Assembly: GCF_030286555.1 (NCBI RefSeq)
Contig: NZ_JASVWF010000002.1
Location: 434,001 to 498,000 of the forward strand
DNA: 64,000 nucleotides
From: Actinomycetospora termitidis
GTDB lineage: Bacteria > Actinomycetota > Actinomycetes > Mycobacteriales > Pseudonocardiaceae
Direction of reading: 5' to 3'
The position numbers and the translations under genes are program-made. The notes under the pieces are model-generated. The model was not told the origin of the DNA. It did not search any database and saw nothing but the letters and a program-made list of their open reading frames with translations. Shown piece by piece: positions 23,634 through 31,956 of the stretch (the stretch's first letter is position 1; each line of letters opens with the position of its first letter).

Positions 23634-24125
23634 TTGTCCGTCACCGACGAACTGGTCGCCGCCAACGAGTCCTTCGCCGCGGGCTTCACCGACGGTGGGC
23701 AGCCGGGGCCGCCCTCGCGTCAGGTCGCCGTGGTCGCCTGCATGGACGCGCGACTCGACGTCTACCGCACCCTCGGTCTGGGGCCGGGCGAGGCGCACGT
23801 GATCCGCAACGCCGGCGGCGTCGTCACCGACGACGTGCTGCGCTCGCTCACGATCAGCCAGCGCAAGCTGGGGACGACGGAGGTCGTGCTCGTCCACCAC
23901 ACCAAGTGCGGGATGGCGACGTTCGCCGACGACGATTTCGTCGGCGAGCTGGAGCAGGAGTGCGGACAGAAGCCGGGGTGGGCGCCCGGGGCGTTCTCCG
24001 ACACCGAGCAGGACGTCCGCGACTCGCTCACCGCGGTCCGCGCGAACCCGTTCCTGCTGCACACCGACGCGGTGCGCGGGTTCGTCTACGACGTCGACGC
24101 GGGCACGCTGACCGAGGTGTCGTGA
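23634..24125 (+). CDS. Beta-carbonic anhydrase
   Basis: A 163-residue beta-class carbonic anhydrase, the same length as mycobacterial Rv1284. Zinc ligands C36, H89 and C92 and the catalytic Asp-Arg dyad D38/R40 (CMDAR, HHTKCG) are all present. It starts at TTG 23634 with AGGAGAGG just upstream. It overlaps the next gene by four bases, so the two are coupled. Confidence 0.93.
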   Translation: MSVTDELVAANESFAAGFTDGGQPGPPSRQVAVVACMDARLDVYRTLGLGPGEAHVIRNAGGVVTDDVLRSLTISQRKLGTTEVVLVHHTKCGMATFADDDFVGELEQECGQKPGWAPGAFSDTEQDVRDSLTAVRANPFLLHTDAVRGFVYDVDAGTLTEVS

Positions 24126-24886
24126 CGTTCGAGGTCGTCGCCGAGATCGACGTCCCGCACCGCCCGGACCTCGACCCGGTCCGGCGGCAGGTGGCGGACC
24201 TCGCCCCGCTGACCGACCACGTCCTCGCCCCCGACAACCCGACCGGGCGGGCCGCGGTGTCGGGCGTCGCCGTGACCGCGGCGGCCCGCGCCACGGGCGC
24301 TCGGGTGACGGCGGTGCTCAACGCCCGCGACCGCAACCGGCTCGGGCTGCGCCGCGACCTGCTCGGACTGGTGGCGCTGGGCGTGCGCGAGGTGCTGCTG
24401 CTGCGCGGTGACCCGCCCGACGACGACGCCGAGGACGGCCCGCTCGGGGTGCGCGCGATGCTGGACGAGGCCCGGGCGTTCGCCGACGAGCACGAGGTGG
24501 CGCTGCGGGTCGGGGTGGTGGCGCCGCTGGGGAAGCCGCTCGCGCGGTGGAAGCGGGCGGCCGACGTGCTGTGGCTGCCGCCGGCGTTCTCGGTCGGGGC
24601 GGTGGAGCAGTGGCGCTCCGACGCGCAGGTCGAGGTACCGGTCCGGGCGGGCGTGCTGGTACCGACCGGACCACGGATGGCCGACGGGGTGGCGCGGGCG
24701 ATCCCGGACCTCGAGCTGCCCGCGGGGCTGCTGGACGCGCTGGACGACGATCCAGACGCCGGGGTCGACGCCGCCTGCGAGCACGTCGTCGCGCTGCGGG
24801 ACTCCGGGCTCGTCGACGGCGTGCACCTGGTGGCGGTCAGCCGGGCGGGCGAGACGGCGCGGCGCCTCGCTCCGCTGCTGGCGTGA
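24122..24886 (+). CDS. Methylenetetrahydrofolate reductase-like protein
   Basis: A 254-residue TIM-barrel protein resembling MetF but shorter than the usual 290-300 residues. It keeps the NARDRNRLGLRRDLLGLVALGVREVLLLRGD-type core strand region typical of the family and the C-terminal LVAVSRAGETARRL segment. It may use a folate or a different one-carbon carrier. GTG 24122 overlaps the carbonic anhydrase stop (GTGA), suggesting a link between CO2/bicarbonate supply and its reaction, though this is only inference. Confidence 0.7.
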   Translation: MTFEVVAEIDVPHRPDLDPVRRQVADLAPLTDHVLAPDNPTGRAAVSGVAVTAAARATGARVTAVLNARDRNRLGLRRDLLGLVALGVREVLLLRGDPPDDDAEDGPLGVRAMLDEARAFADEHEVALRVGVVAPLGKPLARWKRAADVLWLPPAFSVGAVEQWRSDAQVEVPVRAGVLVPTGPRMADGVARAIPDLELPAGLLDALDDDPDAGVDAACEHVVALRDSGLVDGVHLVAVSRAGETARRLAPLLA

Positions 24887-25156
24887 TCAGGCCGGACGCG
24901 GCAGGGGCAGGACGGGCGGCTCGTCGTCGGCCTGGCGGACGGTCGCCGCGGCGGGGTGCTCGACGAGGGCCAGCACGCGCGAGGACATGAACCGCGCGGT
25001 GCGCACCGGGGTGCCCCCGCGCGTCACCTCGCTGACCTCGACGACGCCGCGCCCGTGCGCGACCTCCACCCGGCGACCGGCGCGGGTGGCCTCCACGTCC
25101 CAGCTACGGGTGGTGCCGCCGGCGTCCACGACGATCTCGACGCGATCTCCGATCAT
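24887..25156 (-). CDS. Hypothetical protein, small beta-rich
   Basis: An 89-residue protein of unknown function with an alternating hydrophobic pattern suggesting a small beta barrel (IGDRVEIVVDAGG, VEVAHGRGVVEVSEVTR). ATG 25156 is preferred because AAGGAGA lies just upstream; the longer frame to 25255 reads through the divergent promoter region. Its stop abuts the stop of the convergent MTHFR-like gene with no spacer. Confidence 0.65.
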   Translation of the reverse strand: MIGDRVEIVVDAGGTTRSWDVEATRAGRRVEVAHGRGVVEVSEVTRGGTPVRTARFMSSRVLALVEHPAAATVRQADDEPPVLPLPRPA

Positions 25157-25245
25157 GACTTCTCCTTCACTGTTCTCCCTGGTCAACGCCGGTGTGGCCG
25201 CTCCTGTTCCGGTGGTTGTCGGGGGTGGCTGGCACGATCCCGGGC

Positions 25246-26517
25246 GTGGGATCACCGGAGCGGATGGGTGCGGCGGCGGCGCGGCGGGCGGTGCTCGGCG
25301 CGCAGGGGCTGGACGCTCCGCCGCGGTCGGTCCCGCCGAACCGCGGCGGGCTCACGCGGCTCGTGCGGCACCTCGGGCTGCTGCAGCTCGACTCGGTCAA
25401 CGTCGCGGTGCGGGCGCACTACGCGCCGGTGTTCGCCCGGCTCGGCGCCTACGATCGTGACCTCCTCGACGCGCTGGCCTGGCCGCAGACCGCGGCCGAC
25501 CGTCGGCGCCGGGCGTTCGTCGAGTTCTGGGCGCACGAGGCGAGCCTGATCCCGGTGGAGGACTGGCCGTTGCTGCGCTGGCGGATGCGGGACAACACCG
25601 CGCGCACCAACCGGTGGCTGGGCACGGCGCTGGACCACCGGCCGGACATCCTCGACGCGGTGCACGACGCGGTCGCCGCTCACGGCCCGATGGAGGCGCG
25701 GCAGGTCGAGGAGGTGCTCGGTCACGGGGGCGAGCGGCGCGCCCGGGCACACGGCGGGTGGTGGACCCGGTCGGACGTCAAGGTCGCCTGCGAGCACCTG
25801 TTCGCCACCGGGGTCCTGACGACGGGGACGCGGCGCGGTTTCCGCCGGGCGTACGCGGTGAGCGAGGACGTCATCCCGCCCGGGGTCCACGCCCGGGAAC
25901 CCGATCGAGCGGAGTCGATGCGAGCGTTGACCCTGCGGGCGGCGGCCGCGCACGGCGTGGCCACGGAACCCGACCTGCGCGACCACTACCGGCTGCCGCC
26001 CGCGGAGAGCCGGGTCGCGGTCGCGGAGCTCGTCGACGCGGGGGAGCTGGAAGAGGTCGAGGTCGACGGGTGGGGTGCGCCCGCGTACCGATTGCCCGGT
26101 CTCCGGGTGCCGCGTCGGGTCACGGGGCGGGCCCTGCTCGCGCCGTTCGACCCGCTGATCTGGTTCCGCCCGCGCACCGAACGGATCTTCGGCTTCACCT
26201 ACCGGATCGGCATCTACACCCCGGCCGAGCGGCGCACCCACGGCTACTACGTCTTCCCGTTCCTGCTCGACGGGCAGCTGGTCGGCCGGGTCGACCTCAA
26301 GACCGACCGTGCCGCGGGCGTGCTGCGGGTGCCCGCCGCCTTCGCAGAGCCGGAGTGCATCGAGCGCGGCGCCGACGAGGCCCGGGTGGCCGCCGAACTC
26401 GCGGGCGCGCTGCGCGACATGGCGGCGTGGCTGGGGGTCGGCGACGTCGTCGTCGAGGGTGGTCCACTGGCGCCGGCGCTGTCCCGTGCCCTCCTCGCGG
26501 GGGCTCCGCTCGTCTGA
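25246..26517 (+). CDS. YcaQ-like winged-helix DNA glycosylase family protein
   Basis: A protein of about 423 residues of the HTH_42/YcaQ family. E. coli YcaQ (AlkX) and Streptomyces AlkZ unhook interstrand crosslinks. The family segments LLQLDSVNVAVRAHYAPVF and FVEFWAHEASLIP are visible near residues 45 and 90. The C-terminal winged-helix region ends with LLAPFDPLIWFRPRTERIFGF. The start is uncertain between GTG 25246 and ATG 25264. AlkZ proteins often protect producers of DNA-alkylating metabolites, but no such cluster is evident nearby. Confidence 0.8.
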   Translation: MGSPERMGAAAARRAVLGAQGLDAPPRSVPPNRGGLTRLVRHLGLLQLDSVNVAVRAHYAPVFARLGAYDRDLLDALAWPQTAADRRRRAFVEFWAHEASLIPVEDWPLLRWRMRDNTARTNRWLGTALDHRPDILDAVHDAVAAHGPMEARQVEEVLGHGGERRARAHGGWWTRSDVKVACEHLFATGVLTTGTRRGFRRAYAVSEDVIPPGVHAREPDRAESMRALTLRAAAAHGVATEPDLRDHYRLPPAESRVAVAELVDAGELEEVEVDGWGAPAYRLPGLRVPRRVTGRALLAPFDPLIWFRPRTERIFGFTYRIGIYTPAERRTHGYYVFPFLLDGQLVGRVDLKTDRAAGVLRVPAAFAEPECIERGADEARVAAELAGALRDMAAWLGVGDVVVEGGPLAPALSRALLAGAPLV

Positions 26518-26596
26518 GGCGCTCGACGATGTCCCGCTACCGGCACTGGATGTGTGCAGGTCGCCATCGTCGGTGCGGGGCCGCCGCCCGCGGACC

Positions 26597-27583
26597 TCAG
26601 CAGCCGGCGATCAGGGCGCGCTCGAACGACGGGTCCAGGCCCGCCGCCAGGTCCGAGCGGCCCTCCGCGCGGACCTGCGCCAGCACGTCCCGCGCGGTCT
26701 CGGCCACCGGCCGGAACCGCAGGCCCGCCGCGATCGCGGACGAGGAGTCGATCGCGTCCTGCGGGATCTGGTCCTCCGGGAACCACAGCGGCCGGGCCTC
26801 CTCCTCGACGTCGGCCAGCGACTCCCGCAGGTACTGCTCCCCGGCCCAGGCCCACGAGACGTCCTCCGGCCGACCCCCGACCCCGAGGAGGCACTCCGAG
26901 AGCACCGCCGACAGCGGCTGCGCCCGCCCCGGGCCCACGGTGTCGAACACGCCGTCGAGCCGCCGGTCGAGCGCCGAGACCATGAACGCCGCGATGTCGC
27001 GGGCGTCGCTGTACTGGACGACGCGACCGGGGTCGCCCGGCGCCAACACCTCACGGTCCGCGTCACCGGCGAGGGCCCGGGCGAGGCGGACGGGCCACCA
27101 GGTGAAGCGGTCGGTGGGGTCGTGGGGCCCGACCATGATCCCCACCCGGAACACCGGCGCGGGCCCGTCGAAGTGTCGGGCGATCGCCGCCTCGGCCTCC
27201 AGCTTCTCCAGCGAGCGCTCCTGCAACGCGTCGTCGGCGTCGCCGGGACGGCGCACCGGGTCCCCGGCGCCCGGCACCGCCGGCCCGTCCGGGTGGTACA
27301 CGCTCATGCCCGACACGTAGCCGTACGCGCCCGCCGCACCGTCGAGCAGCTCAGCCGTGCGCGCCACCGCGTCGGGGTCGGAGAAGGTGTCGAGCACCGC
27401 GTCGAAGCGGCGCCCGTCCAGGGCGGAGAGGTCGCCCTGCCGGTCGCCGGCGAGCGCCTCGACCCCGTCCACCGGGGCCGACCCGCGTCGGGAGAGAACG
27501 GTCACGTCGTGGCCGGCGGCGAGCCCGGCGGCGGCCAGGTGGCGGCCGAGGAAGCCGCCGCCACCCAGGACGAGCAGGTGCAT
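26597..27583 (-). CDS. NAD-dependent epimerase/dehydratase family protein
   Basis: A 328-residue extended SDR. The loop GGGGFLGRHLA is at residues 6-16, and a YVSGMSVY segment sits where the catalytic Ser and Tyr occur, but no clear YxxxK is visible. It resembles the reductase-like epimerases that lack the canonical dyad. ATG 27583 is the start of the Rossmann strand. It is divergent from the nine-gene cyclitol/YcaO cluster across a 152-base gap, so it may share its regulation. Confidence 0.8.
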   Translation of the reverse strand: MHLLVLGGGGFLGRHLAAAGLAAGHDVTVLSRRGSAPVDGVEALAGDRQGDLSALDGRRFDAVLDTFSDPDAVARTAELLDGAAGAYGYVSGMSVYHPDGPAVPGAGDPVRRPGDADDALQERSLEKLEAEAAIARHFDGPAPVFRVGIMVGPHDPTDRFTWWPVRLARALAGDADREVLAPGDPGRVVQYSDARDIAAFMVSALDRRLDGVFDTVGPGRAQPLSAVLSECLLGVGGRPEDVSWAWAGEQYLRESLADVEEEARPLWFPEDQIPQDAIDSSSAIAAGLRFRPVAETARDVLAQVRAEGRSDLAAGLDPSFERALIAGC

Positions 27584-27735
27584 CGGCGCGGCTACCCGCT
27601 CGGCGCGGAGGCACACCGCCGCGCACCGACCGGACGTCCCGCAGAACCTGCCGTTTGCCGACGAGGACCGGCCGGGGAGCACACCTGGAGTCGGCCCGCG
27701 GACGCGCCGGGGCCTGGCAACGAGGAGGACGTCGG
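27584..27735. promoter_or_regulatory. Divergent promoter region of the YcaO cluster
   Basis: A 152-base gap between the epimerase and the first gene of the nine-gene cluster. GAGGAGG (27722-27728) is a strong ribosome binding site for the GTG at 27736. I see no clear TANNNT box on the plus strand and no obvious operator palindrome. Confidence 0.4.
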
Positions 27736-28914
27736 GTGTCGGACGAGCAGCGCAAGGTCGGGGTGGCCGTCGTCGGGGTGGGCGGCGCGGTATCGACCAC
27801 CGCGATCGCGGGGGTCGAGCTGCTGAAGGTCGGCGCGTGCGGGACCGAGGGCCTCCCGTTCGCCGACGTCGAGTCGCTGGTGCCCTACACGTCGCTCGTG
27901 TTCGGCGGGTGGGACCTCGACGGGGACGACCTCGCGAAGGCCGCCCACCTCCACCGGGTGCTCGAGCCGGGGGTCATCGAGGCGTCGGGGGCCGGGCTCG
28001 CGGCCGTGACGCCGTGGCCCGCCGTGGCCGACCCGGACTACTGCCGCAACGCCGTCGGCGCGAACGTCGTCCCGATCTCGTCGCTGCGCGGGCGGGTCGA
28101 CCACATCCGCACCGACATCGAGCGCTTCCGCACCGAGCACGACCTCGATCGCGTCGTCGTCGTGAACCTCGCCTCGACCGAGCGCTGGCCGGACCTGACG
28201 CTGCCGTCGCTTCAGACGCCGGAGGCGTTCGAGGAGGCCCTCGACGCCGACGACCCGGTGATCAGCCCGAGCATGATCTACGCCTACGCCGCGATCGTCT
28301 CCGGCTCGCCGTACGTGAACTTCACGCCGAGCGCGTCGGCCGACATCCCGGCCCTCCTCGAGCTCGCGCTGCAGCGCAGCGTCCCGGTCGCCGGCAAGGA
28401 CGGCAAGACGGGGCAGACCATGATCAAGACGGTGCTCGCGCCGGCGTTCGCGTCCCGCTCGCTGCACGTCGACGGCTGGTACTCCACGAACATCCTCGGC
28501 AACCGCGACGGCCAGGTCCTCGACGACGCCGACTCGCTGCAGGCCAAGCTCCAGACCAAGGGCAACGTCCTCGACGAGTGCCTCGGCTACCACGTCGAGG
28601 ACCACCAGGTCCGGATCGACTACTACAAGCCGCGCGGGGACGAGAAGGAGGCCTGGGACAACATCGACCTGACCGGCTTCCTCGGCCAGAAGATGCAGGT
28701 CAAGGTCGACTTCCTGTGCCGCGACTCGATCCTGGCCGCGCCGCTGGTGCTCGAGCTGGCGCGCATGGTCGACGAGGCCGCCCGCCGCAAGGAGGGCGGG
28801 GCGCAGGAGCAGCTCGGCTACTTCTTCAAGGCGCCGATCACCCGCGACGGCTCGGAGCCCGTGCACGCCCTCTACCGGCAGGAGCAGGTCCTGCGGGAGT
28901 GGCTCGCGCGGTGA
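27736..28914 (+). CDS. Inositol-3-phosphate synthase-like protein
   Basis: A 392-residue member of the myo-inositol-1-phosphate synthase family, which cyclises glucose 6-phosphate with catalytic NAD. The NAD loop GVGGAVST is at 14-21 and the family active-site strand GKDGKTGQT at 220-228, followed by IKTVLAPAFASR and LGNRDGQVL. The GKDGKTG form differs from the primary mycobacterial Ino1 as I remember it, so this is a divergent paralogue that may act on another sugar phosphate. It opens the nine-gene cluster. Confidence 0.85.
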   Translation: MSDEQRKVGVAVVGVGGAVSTTAIAGVELLKVGACGTEGLPFADVESLVPYTSLVFGGWDLDGDDLAKAAHLHRVLEPGVIEASGAGLAAVTPWPAVADPDYCRNAVGANVVPISSLRGRVDHIRTDIERFRTEHDLDRVVVVNLASTERWPDLTLPSLQTPEAFEEALDADDPVISPSMIYAYAAIVSGSPYVNFTPSASADIPALLELALQRSVPVAGKDGKTGQTMIKTVLAPAFASRSLHVDGWYSTNILGNRDGQVLDDADSLQAKLQTKGNVLDECLGYHVEDHQVRIDYYKPRGDEKEAWDNIDLTGFLGQKMQVKVDFLCRDSILAAPLVLELARMVDEAARRKEGGAQEQLGYFFKAPITRDGSEPVHALYRQEQVLREWLAR

Positions 28915-29801
28915 GTCTCGCGCAGCTCGTCGGGCCCTTCCGCGAGATCGGCGACCTCAAGCGGGTCCACGTGGCCGGCCGGGCCGGGTCGATCGCCGAC
29001 CACGCGTTCGTGCGCGCCTGGTCGGCGCTGGCCGGCGGAGCCGACCCGACGACCGTGGCCGACGCCGAGTGCGCGGCCGCGGTGGCCGGTGCCCGGCTCG
29101 CCGGGCTGGACGCCACGGTGCTGCACGACGCCGGCCTGACCCGCGACGAGGCCCGGGCGGTGCGGACCCGCGCGATCGACGAGGTCGGCGCGGCGCTCAC
29201 CGACGACACGCGGCGGCGCCTGGTCGAGGCCCCGGACCCCGTCGAGGACCTCGCGCACGTCCCGCCGTTCGCCCACACGCTCGTCGACCAGCCCCGCGCC
29301 GGCGCGACCGCGCCCGGCCGGCCCCGGATGATCGTCGAGCCGCCGGAGGACCACGGCGAACACTGCTGGGCGGTCGCGGTGTACGGCGCGCTGGTGGCCG
29401 AGGACCTCGGCGCCGACCCGGGCGAGGCCTTCCTGCTCGGGCTCGCCCACCACCTGCACAACGTCGCCGTGCCCGACGCCGGGTTCGCGGGAGAGATCCT
29501 GCTCGGCGACCACCTCGGGTCGATGCTCGAGCGGCTGACCGAGCGCGAGCTCGCCACGCTGCCGACGGCGCTCGCCGACCGGGTGCGCGGCCTGCTCACC
29601 GCCCGCGCCGACGCCGACACCCCGCTCGGTCGCGCCTTCCACGCCGCGGACGTGCTCGACCGCGTGCTGCAGGTCCACCACCACGCCCGTGCGGCCGCGT
29701 TCACCGCGAAGGACGCGCTGGTCGACCTCGAACTCGTCCACGAGTCGCCGGTCTCGGCCTACCACGACGCCGTGCTGACCGAGGCGGGCCTGCTGCCGTG
29801 A
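28911..29801 (+). CDS. HD-domain-like protein with altered metal ligands
   Basis: A 296-residue protein whose second half resembles an HD phosphohydrolase. H148/H151 (DHGEHCW) precede a motif LAHHLHN at 178-184, where the usual His-Asp pair reads H180-H181, and D247 (HAADVLD) could be the final ligand. The replacement of Asp by His makes the catalytic metal site uncertain. The first 130 residues are helical and not recognised. GTG 28911 overlaps the upstream stop by four bases. Confidence 0.6.
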   Translation: MSLAQLVGPFREIGDLKRVHVAGRAGSIADHAFVRAWSALAGGADPTTVADAECAAAVAGARLAGLDATVLHDAGLTRDEARAVRTRAIDEVGAALTDDTRRRLVEAPDPVEDLAHVPPFAHTLVDQPRAGATAPGRPRMIVEPPEDHGEHCWAVAVYGALVAEDLGADPGEAFLLGLAHHLHNVAVPDAGFAGEILLGDHLGSMLERLTERELATLPTALADRVRGLLTARADADTPLGRAFHAADVLDRVLQVHHHARAAAFTAKDALVDLELVHESPVSAYHDAVLTEAGLLP

Positions 29802-30928
29802 TCGACCCCCACTCCCGCCGGCCGTTGACGGCGGACACCCCGCACTCGGTGTCCGACGGCGAGCGGCGGTGGCCGGTGCTGGACGGGATCCCGTACCTGC
29901 GGGTCGGGCGGGGGGAGCTCGTCGAGCGGGCCCTGACGGCGCTCGACGACGGGCGGGTCCGTGACGCGGCCGCGATCCTGCTCGCGGACAACGACGACTG
30001 GTGGGACCAGCCGCCGCCCCCGCCCCAGGTGCTCGCGGAGGCCTACGACGCCGCCGCCGACCCGCGGACCACCCTGCGCGACGCGGTGACCGCCCTGGGC
30101 CTCGGGCGCGTCGGGGACTACTTCCTGCACCGCGACCACGACCCGTCCGGCCTCGCCGTCACCGCGCTCGTGGCCACGCACCCACCCGCGGGACGGCCCG
30201 TCGTCGACCTCGCCTGCGGCGCCGGGCACCTGCTGCGTCGGCTCGTCCGGGAACCGGGGGAGACGGGCGGAGCCACCGGGATCGACATCGTCTTCGCGAA
30301 GCTCTGGCTCGCGCGCCGGTTCGTGCTCCCCGCCGAGGGCGGGGTCGACCTCGTCTGCGCCGACCTCCGCGCCCCGTGGCCGCTCGCTCCCGACGGCGAC
30401 CGCTGGGTCTGCTGCCACGACACGCTGTACTTCCTCGACGACCCCGGCGACGTGCTGCACCGGGCGGTCGAGCTCGCGGGCCCCGGCGGCGCCGTCCTCG
30501 CGGGGCACTGCCACAACGCCGAGCACCCGCTCGGGGCCGCCGGGCACCCGTTGACCACCGACGAGTGGGCGGGCCTGCTGCCGGGCGCCCTCACCTACCC
30601 CGAGGAGGAGCTGACCGACGCCGCGCTGCAGGGCCGCCGGGCCCGACCCGTCGTCGGGACGGAACTGGAGCGGACCGAGGCGGTCGCGCTGGCGTTCGAC
30701 CACGTCGCCGCGCTGCCGCAGCCGGCCCTGCTCGACCCGTCGCCCGGCGCGACGCTGCGGCCGAACCCGCTCTACCGCGACGGGGTGCGGGAGTGGCCGA
30801 ACCCGCGCTGGGCCGCCGAGTACGGCGCGCGGGCGGCGGTCTACCTGCCGGAGACCCTGCCCACGGACCTGTCCGACGACCGGGCGGCCCGCCGCCGCGT
30901 GCTCGTCGAGCTGCCGGAGCGCTGGTGA
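29798..30928 (+). CDS. SAM-dependent methyltransferase with Trm112-like N terminus
   Basis: A 376-residue protein. Residues 1-35 form a Trm112/UPF0434-like strand pattern (RRPLTAD then RRWPVLDGIPYL) that lacks the usual cysteines. A class I methyltransferase fold follows, with motif I VVDLACGAGHL at 135-145 and an acidic residue ending strand 2 (GIDIVFAK). The C-terminal 110 residues contain a long Pro-rich extension. It overlaps both neighbours by four bases. The acceptor is probably a small molecule of the pathway. Confidence 0.75.
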   Translation: MIDPHSRRPLTADTPHSVSDGERRWPVLDGIPYLRVGRGELVERALTALDDGRVRDAAAILLADNDDWWDQPPPPPQVLAEAYDAAADPRTTLRDAVTALGLGRVGDYFLHRDHDPSGLAVTALVATHPPAGRPVVDLACGAGHLLRRLVREPGETGGATGIDIVFAKLWLARRFVLPAEGGVDLVCADLRAPWPLAPDGDRWVCCHDTLYFLDDPGDVLHRAVELAGPGGAVLAGHCHNAEHPLGAAGHPLTTDEWAGLLPGALTYPEEELTDAALQGRRARPVVGTELERTEAVALAFDHVAALPQPALLDPSPGATLRPNPLYRDGVREWPNPRWAAEYGARAAVYLPETLPTDLSDDRAARRRVLVELPERW

Positions 30929-31956
30929 GCACCGGGTGGGGCGTGGTCGGCCTGGGGTGGGTGGCCCGCGACCACGCGCTCCCCGCGATCGCCGCCGACC
31001 CGGACGCCCGCCTCGTCGCGGTGTGCGACCGCGACCCGGACGCCCTCGCCGCAGCCGGCCCGGGCGTGACCGCGACCGACGACCTGGACGCCTTCCTCGC
31101 CGTCGACGGGCTGGACGCGGTCTACGTCGCGACCCCGAACCACGCCCACCTGCCCGTCGTGCGCGCGGTCGCCGCCGCCGGGGTGCCCGTGCTGTGCGAG
31201 AAGCCGATGGCCCACACCGTCGACGACGCGTGCGCGATGGTCGACGCGGTCGGTGCCGGGCTCGCCGGCACGGCCTTCGACCAGCGGTTCCACCCCGCGC
31301 ACACCCGCATCCGGGAGCTCGTGGCCGAGGGGCGGATCGGCGCCGTCACCGCGGTCCGGATCGTCTATGGCTGCTGGCTGCCGCCCGGCTGGTTGCCCCC
31401 GCACACCGCGACCGACGGCGCGAACTGGCGGGTCGACACCGCCCTGGCCGGCGGCGGCGCCGCGATCGACCTCGCCCCGCACGGCATCGACCTCGTCGGC
31501 ACCCTTCTGGGCGAGGACCTCGCCACCCTGCAGGCCCTCACCCGCCGTCGGGTGCACGACTACGTCGACCCCGCGGCCGACGACGGCGCCGTGCTCGTCG
31601 GGGCGACCCGCTCCGGCACGCTCGTCGACGCCCACGTCAGCTTCTGTCTGCCCGACGCCCTGCCGCGGCGTCGTCTGGAACTGGTCGGCACCCGCGGCCA
31701 GCTGGTCGCCGAGAACACCCTGGGCCAGGTCGCGGGCGGCACGCTGACGTTCCTCGACGCCGCCACCGGCGCGGCGGAGGCGGTCGCGTTCGACCCGGAC
31801 GGGCCGTTCGAGCGCCAGCTCGCCGCGTTCGGCGCGGCCGTCCGCGGGGAGCGCCCGTGGCCCTACCCGCTCGCCCGCGACCTCGCGCTCCACGAGCTGC
31901 TGCTCGGCGCCCTCGACACCGCCGGCCCCGTCCTCAAGGAGATGCCGTGCCCCTGA
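30925..31956 (+). CDS. Gfo/Idh/MocA family oxidoreductase
   Basis: A 343-residue NAD(P)-dependent sugar or cyclitol dehydrogenase. The Rossmann loop GLGWVA is at 9-14, the family EKP motif at 92-94 (CEKPMAH), and the histidine-bearing GGGAAIDLAPHGIDL gives the catalytic Lys/Asp-His set. The inositol-phosphate-synthase partner makes a keto-cyclitol or inosose reaction plausible. GTG 30925 overlaps the methyltransferase stop by four bases. Confidence 0.85.
   Translation: MSTGWGVVGLGWVARDHALPAIAADPDARLVAVCDRDPDALAAAGPGVTATDDLDAFLAVDGLDAVYVATPNHAHLPVVRAVAAAGVPVLCEKPMAHTVDDACAMVDAVGAGLAGTAFDQRFHPAHTRIRELVAEGRIGAVTAVRIVYGCWLPPGWLPPHTATDGANWRVDTALAGGGAAIDLAPHGIDLVGTLLGEDLATLQALTRRRVHDYVDPAADDGAVLVGATRSGTLVDAHVSFCLPDALPRRRLELVGTRGQLVAENTLGQVAGGTLTFLDAATGAAEAVAFDPDGPFERQLAAFGAAVRGERPWPYPLARDLALHELLLGALDTAGPVLKEMPCP

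Noticed and set aside
25192-25245. Longer start for the YcaQ-like protein at GTG 25192
   Set aside because: The extra residues are unlike family N termini and overlap the promoter region of the divergent small gene.
27584-27735. Possible RiPP precursor peptide before the YcaO cluster
   Set aside because: No short frame with a ribosome binding site and a Cys/Ser/Thr-rich core is seen in this gap or within the overlapping cluster.
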